DNA of 64,000 bases from the NCBI RefSeq assembly GCF_024170005.1, contig NZ_JALJXJ010000005.1, forward strand, positions 248,001-312,000, in the 5' to 3' direction. The DNA is from Azospirillum lipoferum. Its GTDB lineage: Bacteria > Pseudomonadota > Alphaproteobacteria > Azospirillales > Azospirillaceae. The number at the start of each line of letters is the position of its first letter. Position 1 is the first letter of the stretch. A program made the position numbers and the translations under genes. Below are positions 46,395 to 55,840 of this stretch, in pieces. Below the pieces are notes generated by a model. That model searched no databases, was not told the DNA's origin, and saw only the letters and a list, made by a program, of their open reading frames with translations.

Positions 46395-47402
46395 TCAAAG
46401 GCGCGCCGATCCACGCCTGACCAGCACCGGTGCCGGGCGGTGCAGGACCGTCGGCGCGTCGGGATCCGCCAGCCGCCGTTCCAGCATGTCGAGGAGGATC
46501 GCCACGATGTTGTCGACCGGATTGCGGATGGTGGTCAGGGAAAAACTCGGCCAGGCGGCCATCGGCACATCGTCGAACCCCACGATGGACAGGTCTTCCG
46601 GCACCCGGAGGCCGAGCGCGGTGCGGGCGGCGTCGAGCGCGCCGAAGGCCATGGCGTCGTTGCCGCAGAACAGGGCGTCCGGACGGTCGGGACCGGCCAG
46701 CAGCCGCAGGGCTTCCCGGTGACCGCTGTCGTAGGTGTAGTCGCCTTCTCCCGTGGCGGCCAGCGGCAGCCCCAGCTCCGCCAACGCCGCCCGGAAGGCG
46801 CTGCCGCGCTCCTGCTCGGAAAAGGCGGAGGGGCGTCCGCCGAGATAGGCGATGCGGCGGTGCCCGCCCGCGACCAGCGCCTGCGCCACCAGACGGGCGC
46901 CGAGCGGGTTGTCGCAGCAGATGCTGTCCACCCCGTCCGCCTCCACCGCCCGGCCATAGAGGAGCAAGGGGACGCCGAGAGCCATCAGGCCGCGGATGGC
47001 CGCCGGAGACACGCTGCCGGCCGTCACCACCACCGCATCCACCTGATAGTCGAGAGCGGCCATCGCCGGGCCGTCCAGCGCATCCGCCGGGTCGCCGCGC
47101 ACCAGCAGCGGCTGCTTGCCGCGCGAAGCCAGACCGCGGGTGAGTGTTTCGAACAGATATGGCTGGAACGGCCCGTCCAGATCGCCCATGACGACGCCGA
47201 TCAGGTTGGTGCGCCGGGTCGTCAGGCTGCGCGCGATGGCGTTCGGACGGTAGGAAAGCCGTCGCGCCGCCTCCAGCACGCGGGTGCGCATTTCCGCCGA
47301 AACGCTGCCCCCCTCGGTAAAGCACCGTGACACGGCCGACTGCGACACCCCCGCCAGCCGCGCCACATCCACCGCGGTCGCCCGCCTACGCTCCCCCGCC
47401 AC
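46395..47402 (-). CDS. LacI-family transcriptional regulator
   Basis: 335 residues. HTH and hinge helix: ATAVDVARLAGVSQSAVSRCFTEGG, then LSYRPNAIARSL. The sensor domain has NLIGVVMGDLDGPF and the C-terminal VPEDLSIVGFDDVPMAAW block of sugar-type LacI proteins. The start is GTG 47402, with GGAGGAAC immediately upstream. Same orientation as the importer operon, which it presumably represses until the ligand appears. Confidence 0.94.
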   Translation of the reverse strand: MAGERRRATAVDVARLAGVSQSAVSRCFTEGGSVSAEMRTRVLEAARRLSYRPNAIARSLTTRRTNLIGVVMGDLDGPFQPYLFETLTRGLASRGKQPLLVRGDPADALDGPAMAALDYQVDAVVVTAGSVSPAAIRGLMALGVPLLLYGRAVEADGVDSICCDNPLGARLVAQALVAGGHRRIAYLGGRPSAFSEQERGSAFRAALAELGLPLAATGEGDYTYDSGHREALRLLAGPDRPDALFCGNDAMAFGALDAARTALGLRVPEDLSIVGFDDVPMAAWPSFSLTTIRNPVDNIVAILLDMLERRLADPDAPTVLHRPAPVLVRRGSARL

Positions 47403-47538
47403 TGTTCCTCCGGCCGATTGGTCGAGGGCCTAGTGTAGGAGCTTCGCCGTTGGGGTGCCATATCGCTGATCGCGTGCGGTGGTGTTCCCCAGGTTCCGCC
47501 GCGCAAATCCAATGGATCAGGCGTCCAGTTTCGGTACC

Positions 47539-47690
47539 TTATGAATTGATCCACGCCATGCCGGCCTCCAGCTTCAGGGCCACGCGGTTGACCCGGCCGA
47601 TATCGCGGGTCCAGACATGGCCGGTCAGGCCATAGACGACGCCGTTGGCCATCGCGACCGCCTCCGCCCCGTCCCTGATAGGGTATAGCG
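47539..47690 (-). pseudogene. Aldehyde dehydrogenase fragment
   Basis: Reading the minus strand from about 47690 gives IRDGAEAVAMANGVVYGLTG, then HVWTRDIGRVNRVALKLEAG and MAWINS before a TAA at 47539-47541. This is the conserved ALDH region ahead of the C-terminal GGxKxSG motif, which is missing, as is everything upstream (an in-frame stop precedes it). About 45 residues of an otherwise deleted gene remain. Surrounding 47403-47538 and 47691-47871 show nothing coding. Confidence 0.75.
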
Positions 47691-47871
47691 GTCAGGACCG
47701 GTCCGAGGGCTCCATCGGTCGCCGGGCGGATTGGCAGTGGGACTGGCGGTGGGATTGGTGATAGATCCGTAGCGTGGACCGTGCGAGGCTAAGCGCCATC
47801 ACTGCCGTTGCGGCTGCGAAGCCGGTGTCAGCCTTCGGTTTTGATCCTCTCGTGCCTGCTGGAGGACCTCT

Positions 47872-48876
47872 TTGCCAGACGTCCTGTCCAATTCATCGGA
47901 AGAGCCGCCGGGCCAGCCGGAGGTGACACAGCCGCGCGTGACCATGGTCCGCTCGTCCGACGCCGCCGAACATGCCGGACTGACGCGCGGCTGGTCGCTG
48001 GAGTTCACGCAGTTGTCGTCCGGCCGGTTCGACGGCAGTCTGATCGACATCCGCCTCGACCGCATGCAGATCCTGCGCGATGCCGCCAACACCGCCCTCG
48101 CCAAGAAGGGGCGGGCGTGGGACGGATCCATCGTGTTCAGCCTGCCGATCGAGGCGCAGGGCGAAGGGCGCTTCGCCGGACGGCCGCTGGTCTTTCCGGC
48201 CTGTCTCGTTACCGACGGACAGGATTTGGTGGAACTCTGCACGCCGAAGTCGCTCGACCTCGCTTGCATCGCGGTGGCGCGGTCCTGGCTGCTGGAGATG
48301 GCGGAAACGCAAGGCCGCAAGCTGGCTGCCCAACGCCTGCGCAGCCGGCGGTCCGGCCTGCATGGCTCCACCCCGACGATGCGGCGCCTGAAGCATGCCG
48401 TCGCCGACGTGTTCGCGGATCTGCCGCGGCTGACCCAGGCCCTGGACCATGCCGGCAGCCGCGCCGGGCTGGAAAACGCGCTGGCCGACCTGCTGCTCGA
48501 TACGCTTTCGGCGGAGGAGGGCGACCCGGTATCCATCGCGACCCCCCAGAAGAAGATCGCCGACAAGGCGCGGGCCTATGTGATGGAGCATGCCGAACGG
48601 CAGCCGACCATCGACGACATCTGCCGCCATGTCGGCGTCAGCCGCCGCAAGCTGCAGAACTGCTTCCACGACGCCTTCGGCTTCAGCCCGACCCAGTTCC
48701 TGCGGATGATGCGGCTGGACGGGGTGCGGCGGGAGTTGCGCGCCGCCGGCGGGCCGGTGTCCATCGGCGAGATCGCCGCCCGCTGGGGCTTCTGGCATTG
48801 GAGCCGCTTCGCCGGGGAGTACCGTGCCCTGTATGGCGAGCTGCCGTCGCAAACGCTGCGCCGCCCGCGCGCGTGA
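47872..48876 (+). CDS. AraC-family transcriptional regulator
   Basis: 334 residues. C-terminal double HTH: TIDDICRHVGVSRRKLQNCFHDAFGFSP, then ISIGEIAARWGFWHWSRFAGEYRALYGELPS (blocks SIGEIAARWGFWHWSRF). The N-terminal 220 residues are an unassigned sensor part. Start is TTG 47872 behind GGAGGA; ATG 47942 is an alternative. It converges on the amidase gene. Aromatic or amine catabolism is a plausible target, given the neighbours. Confidence 0.88.
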   Translation: MPDVLSNSSEEPPGQPEVTQPRVTMVRSSDAAEHAGLTRGWSLEFTQLSSGRFDGSLIDIRLDRMQILRDAANTALAKKGRAWDGSIVFSLPIEAQGEGRFAGRPLVFPACLVTDGQDLVELCTPKSLDLACIAVARSWLLEMAETQGRKLAAQRLRSRRSGLHGSTPTMRRLKHAVADVFADLPRLTQALDHAGSRAGLENALADLLLDTLSAEEGDPVSIATPQKKIADKARAYVMEHAERQPTIDDICRHVGVSRRKLQNCFHDAFGFSPTQFLRMMRLDGVRRELRAAGGPVSIGEIAARWGFWHWSRFAGEYRALYGELPSQTLRRPRA

Positions 48877-48899
48877 AGCACGGGCGGCGGTGCGCAGCG

Positions 48900-50342
48900 T
48901 CAGAGCGCGTTGACCGGCGGCACCCGGCCGTTCCAGGGCTGTGCGGCCTCCAACTGGCCGGCCAGTGAGAACAGCAGGCTTTCCCCGCCGAAGGGAGCGG
49001 CGAAATGGGAGCCGACCGGCAGTCCGCCGGCCGTCCAGTGGAGCGGGACCGACATCGCCGGCTGTCCTGTCGCATTGAACAGGGCGGTGAAGGGCGAGAA
49101 GCTGTGGAACAGGTCGATCAGATCGTCCAGCGTCTGCGAATCCTCCATGTCCAGCGTGCCGATGGCGACCGGCGGTTTCGCCAGCGTCGGTGTCAGCAGC
49201 AGGTCGAAGTCGGCGTGGATCCCGGCCATCCGCCGTCCCAGCGCGTGGATCCCGTCGACCGCGGCGGCATAGGCGGCGCCGCTGACATCGCCCTTGGCCC
49301 GCAGCAGGATGCGGGTGCGCGGCTCCAGCACGGACTCGTCGGCGGGATGGCCGGACATCGCGCTTATCATGGTCAGCAGGCTTCGGGTCTGGGCGCCGAT
49401 GATGGTGAAGACGGTGTCGTAGAATTCCGGGGCGCTGACCGGCAGTTCGATCTCCTCCACCCGATGGCCCAGGCTTTCGCACAGCCGGACGGTGTGGTCG
49501 ATGGCGGCGAGGCAGTCGGGATGGGTCGGCCAGGGGGCCAGCGACCGTACCAGACCGATGCGCAGCGATTTCGGCGGACGCGACACCGCGTCGAGGAAAC
49601 GGCCGTCCTGCGCCGGGGCGGCATAGGGGTCGCCGGGGCCGCTGCCGGCGGTGGCGTCGAGCAGGGCGGCGCTGTCACGCACCGACAGGGTGATGGCGTG
49701 GTTGATGCCCATCCCGGCCCAGCCCTCGCCCACCAGCGGGCCGATGGGCACGCGCCCGCGCGTCGGCTTCAGGCCGAAGACGCCGCAGCAGGAAGCCGGA
49801 ACCCGCAGCGATCCGCCGCCGTCATTACCATGGGCGAAGGGCACCACCCGCGCGGCCACCAGCGCCGCCGCCCCGCCGCTGGATCCGCCGGCGACATGGC
49901 CGGGCGACCAGGGATTGCGGGTGGCGCCGAACAGCCGGGATTCCGTGCTGTAGGAGGTGCCGAACTCCGGTGAGGTGGTGGTGCCGGCGATGACGACACC
50001 GGCTTGGCGCAGCCGCCGGATCAGCTCGGCGTCGAACGGTCCGGTCGCCCCTTCGCATAACAGCGACCCGTTGGTCATGCGGGCGCCCGCGACGGGCATG
50101 AACAGGTCCTTGATGAAGGTCGGGACGCCAGCGAAGGGGGCGCTATCTGCGACCGGGCGCCGCGCCGTCTCCCGCGCCCTGTCGAACAGCGTCTCCACGA
50201 TCGCGTTCAGCGTCGGGTTGACCCGCTCCAGCCGCGCGATGGTGTCGCCCAGCGCCTCCAGCGGCGTGACGGCGCCCGCGCGGATCTGCTCCGCCAGATC
50301 GAGGCCGTCCCGCCAGGGAACGGTCGGGGCCAGATTCTGCAT
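48900..50342 (-). CDS. Amidase-signature family hydrolase
   Basis: 480 residues. Ser-cisSer-Lys triad is visible: K78 in TFIKDLF, Ser in AGGSSGGAA (about 154-155) and the nucleophile in NDGGGSLRVPA (about S178). C-terminal half TPTLAKPPVAIG and FNATGQPAMSVPLHW match aryl/alkyl amidases such as 6-aminohexanoate-dimer hydrolase relatives. It releases an acid and ammonia or amine in the cytoplasm. Grouped with an MFS transporter, an outer membrane channel, ALDH and an APC permease, apparently one uptake-and-degradation set. Confidence 0.9.
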   Translation of the reverse strand: MQNLAPTVPWRDGLDLAEQIRAGAVTPLEALGDTIARLERVNPTLNAIVETLFDRARETARRPVADSAPFAGVPTFIKDLFMPVAGARMTNGSLLCEGATGPFDAELIRRLRQAGVVIAGTTTSPEFGTSYSTESRLFGATRNPWSPGHVAGGSSGGAAALVAARVVPFAHGNDGGGSLRVPASCCGVFGLKPTRGRVPIGPLVGEGWAGMGINHAITLSVRDSAALLDATAGSGPGDPYAAPAQDGRFLDAVSRPPKSLRIGLVRSLAPWPTHPDCLAAIDHTVRLCESLGHRVEEIELPVSAPEFYDTVFTIIGAQTRSLLTMISAMSGHPADESVLEPRTRILLRAKGDVSGAAYAAAVDGIHALGRRMAGIHADFDLLLTPTLAKPPVAIGTLDMEDSQTLDDLIDLFHSFSPFTALFNATGQPAMSVPLHWTAGGLPVGSHFAAPFGGESLLFSLAGQLEAAQPWNGRVPPVNAL

Positions 50343-50429
50343 GGAAATGGTCTCCGGAAAGGAAAAGGGCCGCGGGAGTGTGATGGCGCTCCCGCGGCAG
50401 GGGAGAGAGGCAAAGGCCAGGCGGGGATA

Positions 50430-51659
50430 TCAGGCCGATCCGGCTTCGCAGGCCGGCGTGCCGCGGCGCAGGCCGAGAACCAGCCATACGGCGGCCAGCG
50501 CCAGCGTGGCGTGGCTGAAGACGGTAATCGCCATCGGCACGCCCTGGACGGGGCCGGCGACCGCCGCAATCACCAGCGGACTGGCGAACTGGCCGAGATA
50601 CAGGCAGGAGGTGAAGCCGCCGACGCCGCGCGCCCGGGTCGCTTCCGGCAGGTACTCCAGCAGCGGCGCCAGCGCGTTGGGCACCAGCAGGCCGGCGCCG
50701 ATACCGTGGATGACGACGGCGACCAGCACCGCCTCGTAGCTGCCGGCATGGACCAGCAGCCACAGCCCGACCGCCATCAGCGCCAGCAGCAGCGCATTGA
50801 CGATGCGGGTGCCGAGCCGGCGGCGCAGCACCGGCCACAGGATCGACCCCGCCAGCGACGCCAGCAGCCCCAGTCCGGCGCACAGTCCGATCAGGGTGGA
50901 GGAGGTGACGCCCAGCGCCACGACGATGCCCGGCGACTGCACCGGCACGACGAAGCTGGCGAGCATGCCGGCGAAGACCAGCAGATAGGCGACCGCCATG
51001 CTGCGAAGGATGCCACGGCCGAAGGCGGCCTTCGGCCGCCGGGCGCGCGGGGCACGTTGCGGCTCCCACAGGACCAGCGCCATCGCCGGGATCAGCAGCA
51101 GTGGCAGCAGGTAAAGCAGGAAGGGCGTCCGCCACGAGCTTTCGCCGGTGGCGCCGCCGATCACGAAGAACAGCGATCCGACGACGCCGATGGTCACCAC
51201 CTGCCGGCCGATGTAGCGCGAACGCTCGGCACCGCTCCAGTAATCGCCGACCAGGGTGGTGCAGCAGGTCATCACCATCGCCTCGGCACAGCCGAACAGC
51301 AGGCGGGAGACCAGGATGAGCGACAAGTCGTTCAACTGGCTGGGGGCGGCGCCCAGCAGCGCATAGAGCAGCGTCCCCAGGATCAGCATCGACTTGCGGC
51401 CGAAGCGGTCGGCCAGCCAGCCGGCCACCGGCGCGAACAGTGCGATGGCGAGTGCCGGGCCGGCGACGACCAACGGGATCAGCGCTGCGGCCTGCGGGGT
51501 GGTGGGGCCGAATTCGGCGCCGAGCTTGGGCAGTACCGGCGCGATCATCACCGAGCCGACGATGGTCAGGCTGCTGCCCAGCAGGATCACGGTACCCTGG
51601 TGCGCGGTGGCGCGGCGCGGCTGTCCGGCGAGCGGGGAGGAGGGGTGGGTTTCGGTCAT
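50430..51659 (-). CDS. MFS transporter (DHA-type)
   Basis: 409 residues with about 12 hydrophobic helices. The MFS signature between helices 2 and 3 reads GWLADRFGRKSMLILG, and the charged loop before helix 6/7 is QRAPRARRPKAAFGRG. ATG 51659 is 14 bases after the outer membrane gene stop. Either imports the operon's substrate across the inner membrane or exports a product; direction is not readable from sequence. Confidence 0.9.
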   Translation of the reverse strand: MTETHPSSPLAGQPRRATAHQGTVILLGSSLTIVGSVMIAPVLPKLGAEFGPTTPQAAALIPLVVAGPALAIALFAPVAGWLADRFGRKSMLILGTLLYALLGAAPSQLNDLSLILVSRLLFGCAEAMVMTCCTTLVGDYWSGAERSRYIGRQVVTIGVVGSLFFVIGGATGESSWRTPFLLYLLPLLLIPAMALVLWEPQRAPRARRPKAAFGRGILRSMAVAYLLVFAGMLASFVVPVQSPGIVVALGVTSSTLIGLCAGLGLLASLAGSILWPVLRRRLGTRIVNALLLALMAVGLWLLVHAGSYEAVLVAVVIHGIGAGLLVPNALAPLLEYLPEATRARGVGGFTSCLYLGQFASPLVIAAVAGPVQGVPMAITVFSHATLALAAVWLVLGLRRGTPACEAGSA

Positions 51660-51673
51660 CGGGATGGCCCTCC

Positions 51674-52624
51674 TCAGAAGGAATAGGCGACGCGCAGCGC
51701 GGTCGCGTAGCCCTGGGCGCGGTTCTGCGCCCCGAACTCCTTGTAGGTGTGGAAGGCGACGAGCGGCATGCCGGGTTCGAAATAGCTGACCGCCGGCCCC
51801 AGCGCGAAGACACGCGCCCGGTTGCCGTCGCCCGCCCCCGGGCCGCGGTCGTCGGTGATCTGCTGGTACCAATAGCCGCCGAGCCCGGCGGTGATCGGGC
51901 CGAGATGCTGGCCGACGGCGAACTCGTGCTTGAACTCCATGCCGCTGCGGTAGTCGGTCTTGTGATTGACCGTGTTGATGTCCAGTTCGAAGTTGGACGA
52001 CACCTCGAACCCGCCGTCGGTGACATAGGTGACGCCGACCACCGGGGCGAAGGACCAGTGGTTTGTGCCCGGATTGAACAGCCGGTTGACGTCATAGGCG
52101 CCGGTCGGTGCCTGGACCTGGGCCATGGCGTTGACGAACAGCGACTTCGACTGCCATTGCAGCATCACCGGGAACAGCTGGATGTCGCCCAGCTTGAAGG
52201 TCTGGCTTTCCAGCCGCAGCGGTCCGCCCGGCGTCGGCACCGTCAGATGACCGCCGATGTCCAGGAAGGGCAGGATGCCGCCGAAGCCGACATTGGCGCC
52301 GAGGACCTGCATGTCGGTCATCTTGATGTAGGCGGCGCCGACCGACAGGGTATTGATGCGGAAGTCCGACAGCCGGGTGTTGCCGCTGCCGTCCTTGACC
52401 GAGCTGGCCGTATAGAAATTGGTGCGCATGCCGAGCGTACCGTAGGGGGTCGGCGGCGGCAGGATGCCGGCCCCGAATTCGAACACGCCGAAGGGGGCGG
52501 TCGGCGCCCCGCCTTCGGTGGCGAGCGCTGGTGCGCTGTCGAAGCTTGCCCAGAGGCCCGTGCAGAGGGCAAGGGCGGCGGCAATCGGTCTCCAGACCCG
52601 GCACATCGTGTGGGGGATGGTCAT
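51674..52624 (-). CDS. Outer membrane channel, Phenol_MetA_deg family
   Basis: 316 residues with signal peptide (IAAALALCTGLWASF, cleavage near ALATEG) and C-terminal Phe in VAYSF, the outer membrane beta-barrel signal. Alternating beta pattern with blocks FEFGAGILPPPTPYGTLGMR and VQAPTGAYDVNRLFNPGTNH matches transporters of the phenol meta-pathway family, which carry hydrophobic or aromatic substrates across the outer membrane. It links amidase, ALDH and permeases into one hydrophobic-compound pathway. Confidence 0.85.
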   Translation of the reverse strand: MTIPHTMCRVWRPIAAALALCTGLWASFDSAPALATEGGAPTAPFGVFEFGAGILPPPTPYGTLGMRTNFYTASSVKDGSGNTRLSDFRINTLSVGAAYIKMTDMQVLGANVGFGGILPFLDIGGHLTVPTPGGPLRLESQTFKLGDIQLFPVMLQWQSKSLFVNAMAQVQAPTGAYDVNRLFNPGTNHWSFAPVVGVTYVTDGGFEVSSNFELDINTVNHKTDYRSGMEFKHEFAVGQHLGPITAGLGGYWYQQITDDRGPGAGDGNRARVFALGPAVSYFEPGMPLVAFHTYKEFGAQNRAQGYATALRVAYSF

Positions 52625-52740
52625 GATGCTCCCTGTTTTTTGAATTGGTTTGTAGGAAAATCTTAATCAGGAGAATTGAGCCCGGTTATCCGGAATCGGC
52701 ATAAATCGCCGCAGAATGGAAAACGGTGAGGGGAATAGTA

Positions 52741-52774
52741 GAAAACAAACAGGCCAGCCCAAAGGACTGGCCTG
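52741..52774 (-). terminator. Rho-independent terminator of the aldehyde dehydrogenase gene
   Basis: On the minus strand CAGGCCAG pairs with CTGGCCTG (52750-52774, perfect 8-bp arms) and is followed by TTTGTTTTC (52749-52741). It lies 36 bases after the ALDH stop at 52810, so the ALDH transcript probably ends here and the outer membrane gene downstream has its own promoter. Confidence 0.8.
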
Positions 52775-52809
52775 CATCGACATCGGATAAGGACAAGAGA
52801 TTTCAGGTT

Positions 52810-54318
52810 TTACATCGCCATGCAGACCGATTTTATCTCGGTGTATTGGTCGATGATGCTGCGGCCATGCTCGCGTCCGATGCCGGATTGCTTGAATCCT
52901 CCGAAGGGCAGGTTGGGATCGACGGGAATGTGGCTGTTCACCCACACGGTGCCGGCCCGCAATCCGCGGATGGCCCGGGTGATCGCCGCGAAGTCGTTCG
53001 ACCAGATGCTGGCGGCGAGGCCATAGCCGCTGTCGTTGGCGCGGTGGAGCGCGTCGTCCAGATCCCTCACCGGCGTGACGGTGACCACCGGGCCGAAGAT
53101 CTCCTTTTGGATCGCCGGGTTGGCATGGTCGGCGTCGACGATCAGCGTCGGCTCGAAGAAATAGCCCGGCCGGTCGGGACGGCGGCCCCCGGTCAGGATC
53201 GTGGCGCCGGCTCGGGCAGCTTCGTCGACGATGGATTCGACGGCATTGCGCTGGCGGGCGGACACCAGCGGCTGCAGGTCGGCCGACGGATCCAGGCCGG
53301 GGCCGAGGCGCATCGACTTCATCACGGCTTCCAGATCGCCGACCACGCGGTCGTAGAGCGGCGCATGGACGTAAAGCCGGCTGGCGGCGGCACAGACCTG
53401 TCCCTGGTTCAGGAAGCAGCCCATGGCCAGCCCCGGCAGGATGGCGCCGACATCGACGTCGGAGAGGACGATCAGCGGATTCTTGCCGCCCAGTTCCAGC
53501 GAGAAGTTGGTCATGTTGGTCAGCGCGCCGATGCCGACCTCGCGTCCGACCGCCGTCGATCCGGTGAAGGTGACCTTGTCGATGCCGGGATGGCGGGCCA
53601 GGGCGGCGCCGATGGTCGAACCGCCACCGGTGACGATGTTCAGCACGCCATCGGGCAGGCCGGCCTCGCTCGCCAGTTCCGCCAGACGCAGGGCGGTCAG
53701 CGGCGTTTCCGCCGCCGGTTTCAGGACGACGGTGCAGCCGCAGGCGAGTGCCGGGGCGATCTTCCACAGCGCGATCATCAGCGGGAAGTTCCACGGCACG
53801 ATGGCGCCGACGACGCCCACCGGTTCGCGCAGGGTCAGGCCGGTGTGGCGGACGCCGGGCGGCATCGGGATCGACAGGTCCAGGGTGGAGCCTTCGATCT
53901 TGGTCGCCCAGCCGGCCATGTAGCGGACATACTCGACCGATGCCCCGACCTCGATCGCACGGGAGATGGTGATCGACTTGCCCTGGTTGATCGTCTCGAT
54001 CTGCGCCAGTTCCTCGCCATGCGCTTCGATCAGGTCGGCCAGCCGGTGGATGTGGCGTTCGCGGTCGGCCGGCCGCATGCGGCTCCAGTCGCCGGCCAGT
54101 GCCCGGCGGGCGGCGGCGACGGCAAGGTCGAGGTCGCCGGTGGTGGCCGACGCGACGTGGCCGATGACGGCGCCGGTGGACGGGTCGTGCAGCTCGATGG
54201 TCCGGTCGGAGGCGGCGGGGACGGGCTTGCCGCCGATGAACAGCCGGTGGTCCTTGCGCAGGAAGGCGTCGACTTCGGGAAGAACGGGGACGAGCCCGTC
54301 CTGCATCAGCTCACTCAT
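52810..54318 (-). CDS. Aldehyde dehydrogenase, phenylacetaldehyde/betaine type
   Basis: 502 residues. Substrate-loop IVPWNFPLMIALWKIAPALACG, catalytic Glu in LELGGKNPLIV, nucleophile Cys in LNQGQVCAAASRLYVH, and C-terminal FGGFKQSGIGREHG. ATG 54318 chosen since homology starts with FIGGKPVPA soon after. Followed by a clear terminator. Upstream is an amino acid/amine permease (73 bases), so the two likely handle an amine-derived aldehyde. Confidence 0.94.
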   Translation of the reverse strand: MSELMQDGLVPVLPEVDAFLRKDHRLFIGGKPVPAASDRTIELHDPSTGAVIGHVASATTGDLDLAVAAARRALAGDWSRMRPADRERHIHRLADLIEAHGEELAQIETINQGKSITISRAIEVGASVEYVRYMAGWATKIEGSTLDLSIPMPPGVRHTGLTLREPVGVVGAIVPWNFPLMIALWKIAPALACGCTVVLKPAAETPLTALRLAELASEAGLPDGVLNIVTGGGSTIGAALARHPGIDKVTFTGSTAVGREVGIGALTNMTNFSLELGGKNPLIVLSDVDVGAILPGLAMGCFLNQGQVCAAASRLYVHAPLYDRVVGDLEAVMKSMRLGPGLDPSADLQPLVSARQRNAVESIVDEAARAGATILTGGRRPDRPGYFFEPTLIVDADHANPAIQKEIFGPVVTVTPVRDLDDALHRANDSGYGLAASIWSNDFAAITRAIRGLRAGTVWVNSHIPVDPNLPFGGFKQSGIGREHGRSIIDQYTEIKSVCMAM

Positions 54319-54391
54319 GGTCGTATCCTCTCCCTCTCCGCCCCGTCGATGCGGGGCGGAGCTTGTCGTTTTCGTTGTGAGGGATCTGTGG

Positions 54392-55840
54392 TCAGGCCTT
54401 GCCGAGGCCCAGCTGGGCATGGCGGTCGGGGTTGCGCCGGCGCAGCGCCGCGGCCCGCAGGATGCCGGCGATGCCTGCCGCCGGCAGAAGGGCCGGCAGG
54501 ACCCAGGACAGCGGGCCGGAGTTGCCGGTCAGCACGTCGAAATGCAGGATCGCCAGCACCAGGACCACCGACAGCAGAAGCCCGGAGATCACCGGCAGCA
54601 GCAGAGCGCTGAAGAAGCCCTGTTCTAGGTCGGCGCGCTTGCGGAAGAACCGCACCACCGCGAAGGAGGTCAGCGCCATCAACGCAATGACGCAGAGCGT
54701 GGCGAGGTTGGTCAGCCAGGAGAACAGGGTGAGCAGCGGATCGGATCCGGCGATGACGAAGGCGGTCATGATGAAGAAGGCGATGCCGGTCTGGAGCACC
54801 GACCCGGCATGCGGGCTCTTGTGGACCGCATGGGTCTGGCCGAGGATTTCCGGCAGCAGCCCTTCCCGGCCGATGGAATAGAAATAGCGGGCGGCCGAAT
54901 TGTGGAAGGCCAGCAGCCCGGCATAGACGCTGCTGACCAGCAGCGCGCTCATGGCCGCGGACAGCCAGGGGCCGGCATAGCGTTCGGTCAGGGTGAAGAT
55001 GAACAGGGTCGGGTCGGAAAGGCCCGCGATGGTGTCGACCAGCGTCCCGGCCCCGGCGCCGACCACCATGCACCAGGCGGAGAAGGCATAGAAACTGCCG
55101 ATCAGCAGCACCGACAGATAGGTCGCAAGTGGGATCGTGCGCTCCGGATCCTTGGCTTCCTCACCATAGATCGTCGTCGCTTCGAAGCCGACGAAGGATG
55201 CGAAGCAGAACAGGATGCCGATGGCGGGTGCGCCGCCCATCAGGGCCGGCAGGGTGAAGGACACCGTGGTGGGACCTTCCGCACCGCCGTTTTTGAGGAT
55301 AAGGAAGTCGAGGAGGAGGACGACGACATATTCGCCCGCCACCAGCAGTCCCAGAAGCTTGGCCGACAGATCCACCTGCCGGTAGCCGAAGATGGCGACC
55401 GTGGCCATCGCCGAATAGGCCCAGACCCACCAGGGCAGGTCGATGCCGGCCATCTCCTTGACGAAGGCCGCGGTGGCGACACCATGCAGCCCGTACAGCC
55501 CGACCTGCATGGCGTTGTAGCCGAGAATGGCGAGCGCAGCACCGGCCGCCCCCAGCTGGCCGCCGAAGCCGCGGGCGATGAAGGCATAGAAGCCGCCGGC
55601 ATGGGTGACATGGCGGGCCATGGCGGTGTAGCCGGCGGAGAAGATCAGAAGGATGGCGATGACGATCAGCAGAAGCGACGGCAGGCCGGCGCCGTTGCCC
55701 AGCAGAAAGCCGATGGGCATGCCGCCGGCCACGGCGGTCAGCGGGCCGGCGGCCGAGATGACGAAGAATACGATGAAGCCGACGCCCAGGGCGCCTTTTC
55801 TCAACTCTGTGGACGCATGTCCCTGAACCGGTGTCGTCAT
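54392..55840 (-). CDS. APC-superfamily amino acid/amine permease
   Basis: 482 residues with about 12 transmembrane helices. Starts with GALGVGFIVFFVISAAGPLTAVAGGMP, the APC helix 1 unwound-region type motif, and has FCFASFVGFEATTIYGEEAKDPERTIP, a classic APC block. Proton-coupled uptake of an amino acid or biogenic amine is the usual role. ATG 55840. Its 500-base upstream region carries a hairpin and AraC-type half-sites, so it is likely activated by the AraC regulator at 56342. Confidence 0.92.
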   Translation of the reverse strand: MTTPVQGHASTELRKGALGVGFIVFFVISAAGPLTAVAGGMPIGFLLGNGAGLPSLLLIVIAILLIFSAGYTAMARHVTHAGGFYAFIARGFGGQLGAAGAALAILGYNAMQVGLYGLHGVATAAFVKEMAGIDLPWWVWAYSAMATVAIFGYRQVDLSAKLLGLLVAGEYVVVLLLDFLILKNGGAEGPTTVSFTLPALMGGAPAIGILFCFASFVGFEATTIYGEEAKDPERTIPLATYLSVLLIGSFYAFSAWCMVVGAGAGTLVDTIAGLSDPTLFIFTLTERYAGPWLSAAMSALLVSSVYAGLLAFHNSAARYFYSIGREGLLPEILGQTHAVHKSPHAGSVLQTGIAFFIMTAFVIAGSDPLLTLFSWLTNLATLCVIALMALTSFAVVRFFRKRADLEQGFFSALLLPVISGLLLSVVLVLAILHFDVLTGNSGPLSWVLPALLPAAGIAGILRAAALRRRNPDRHAQLGLGKA

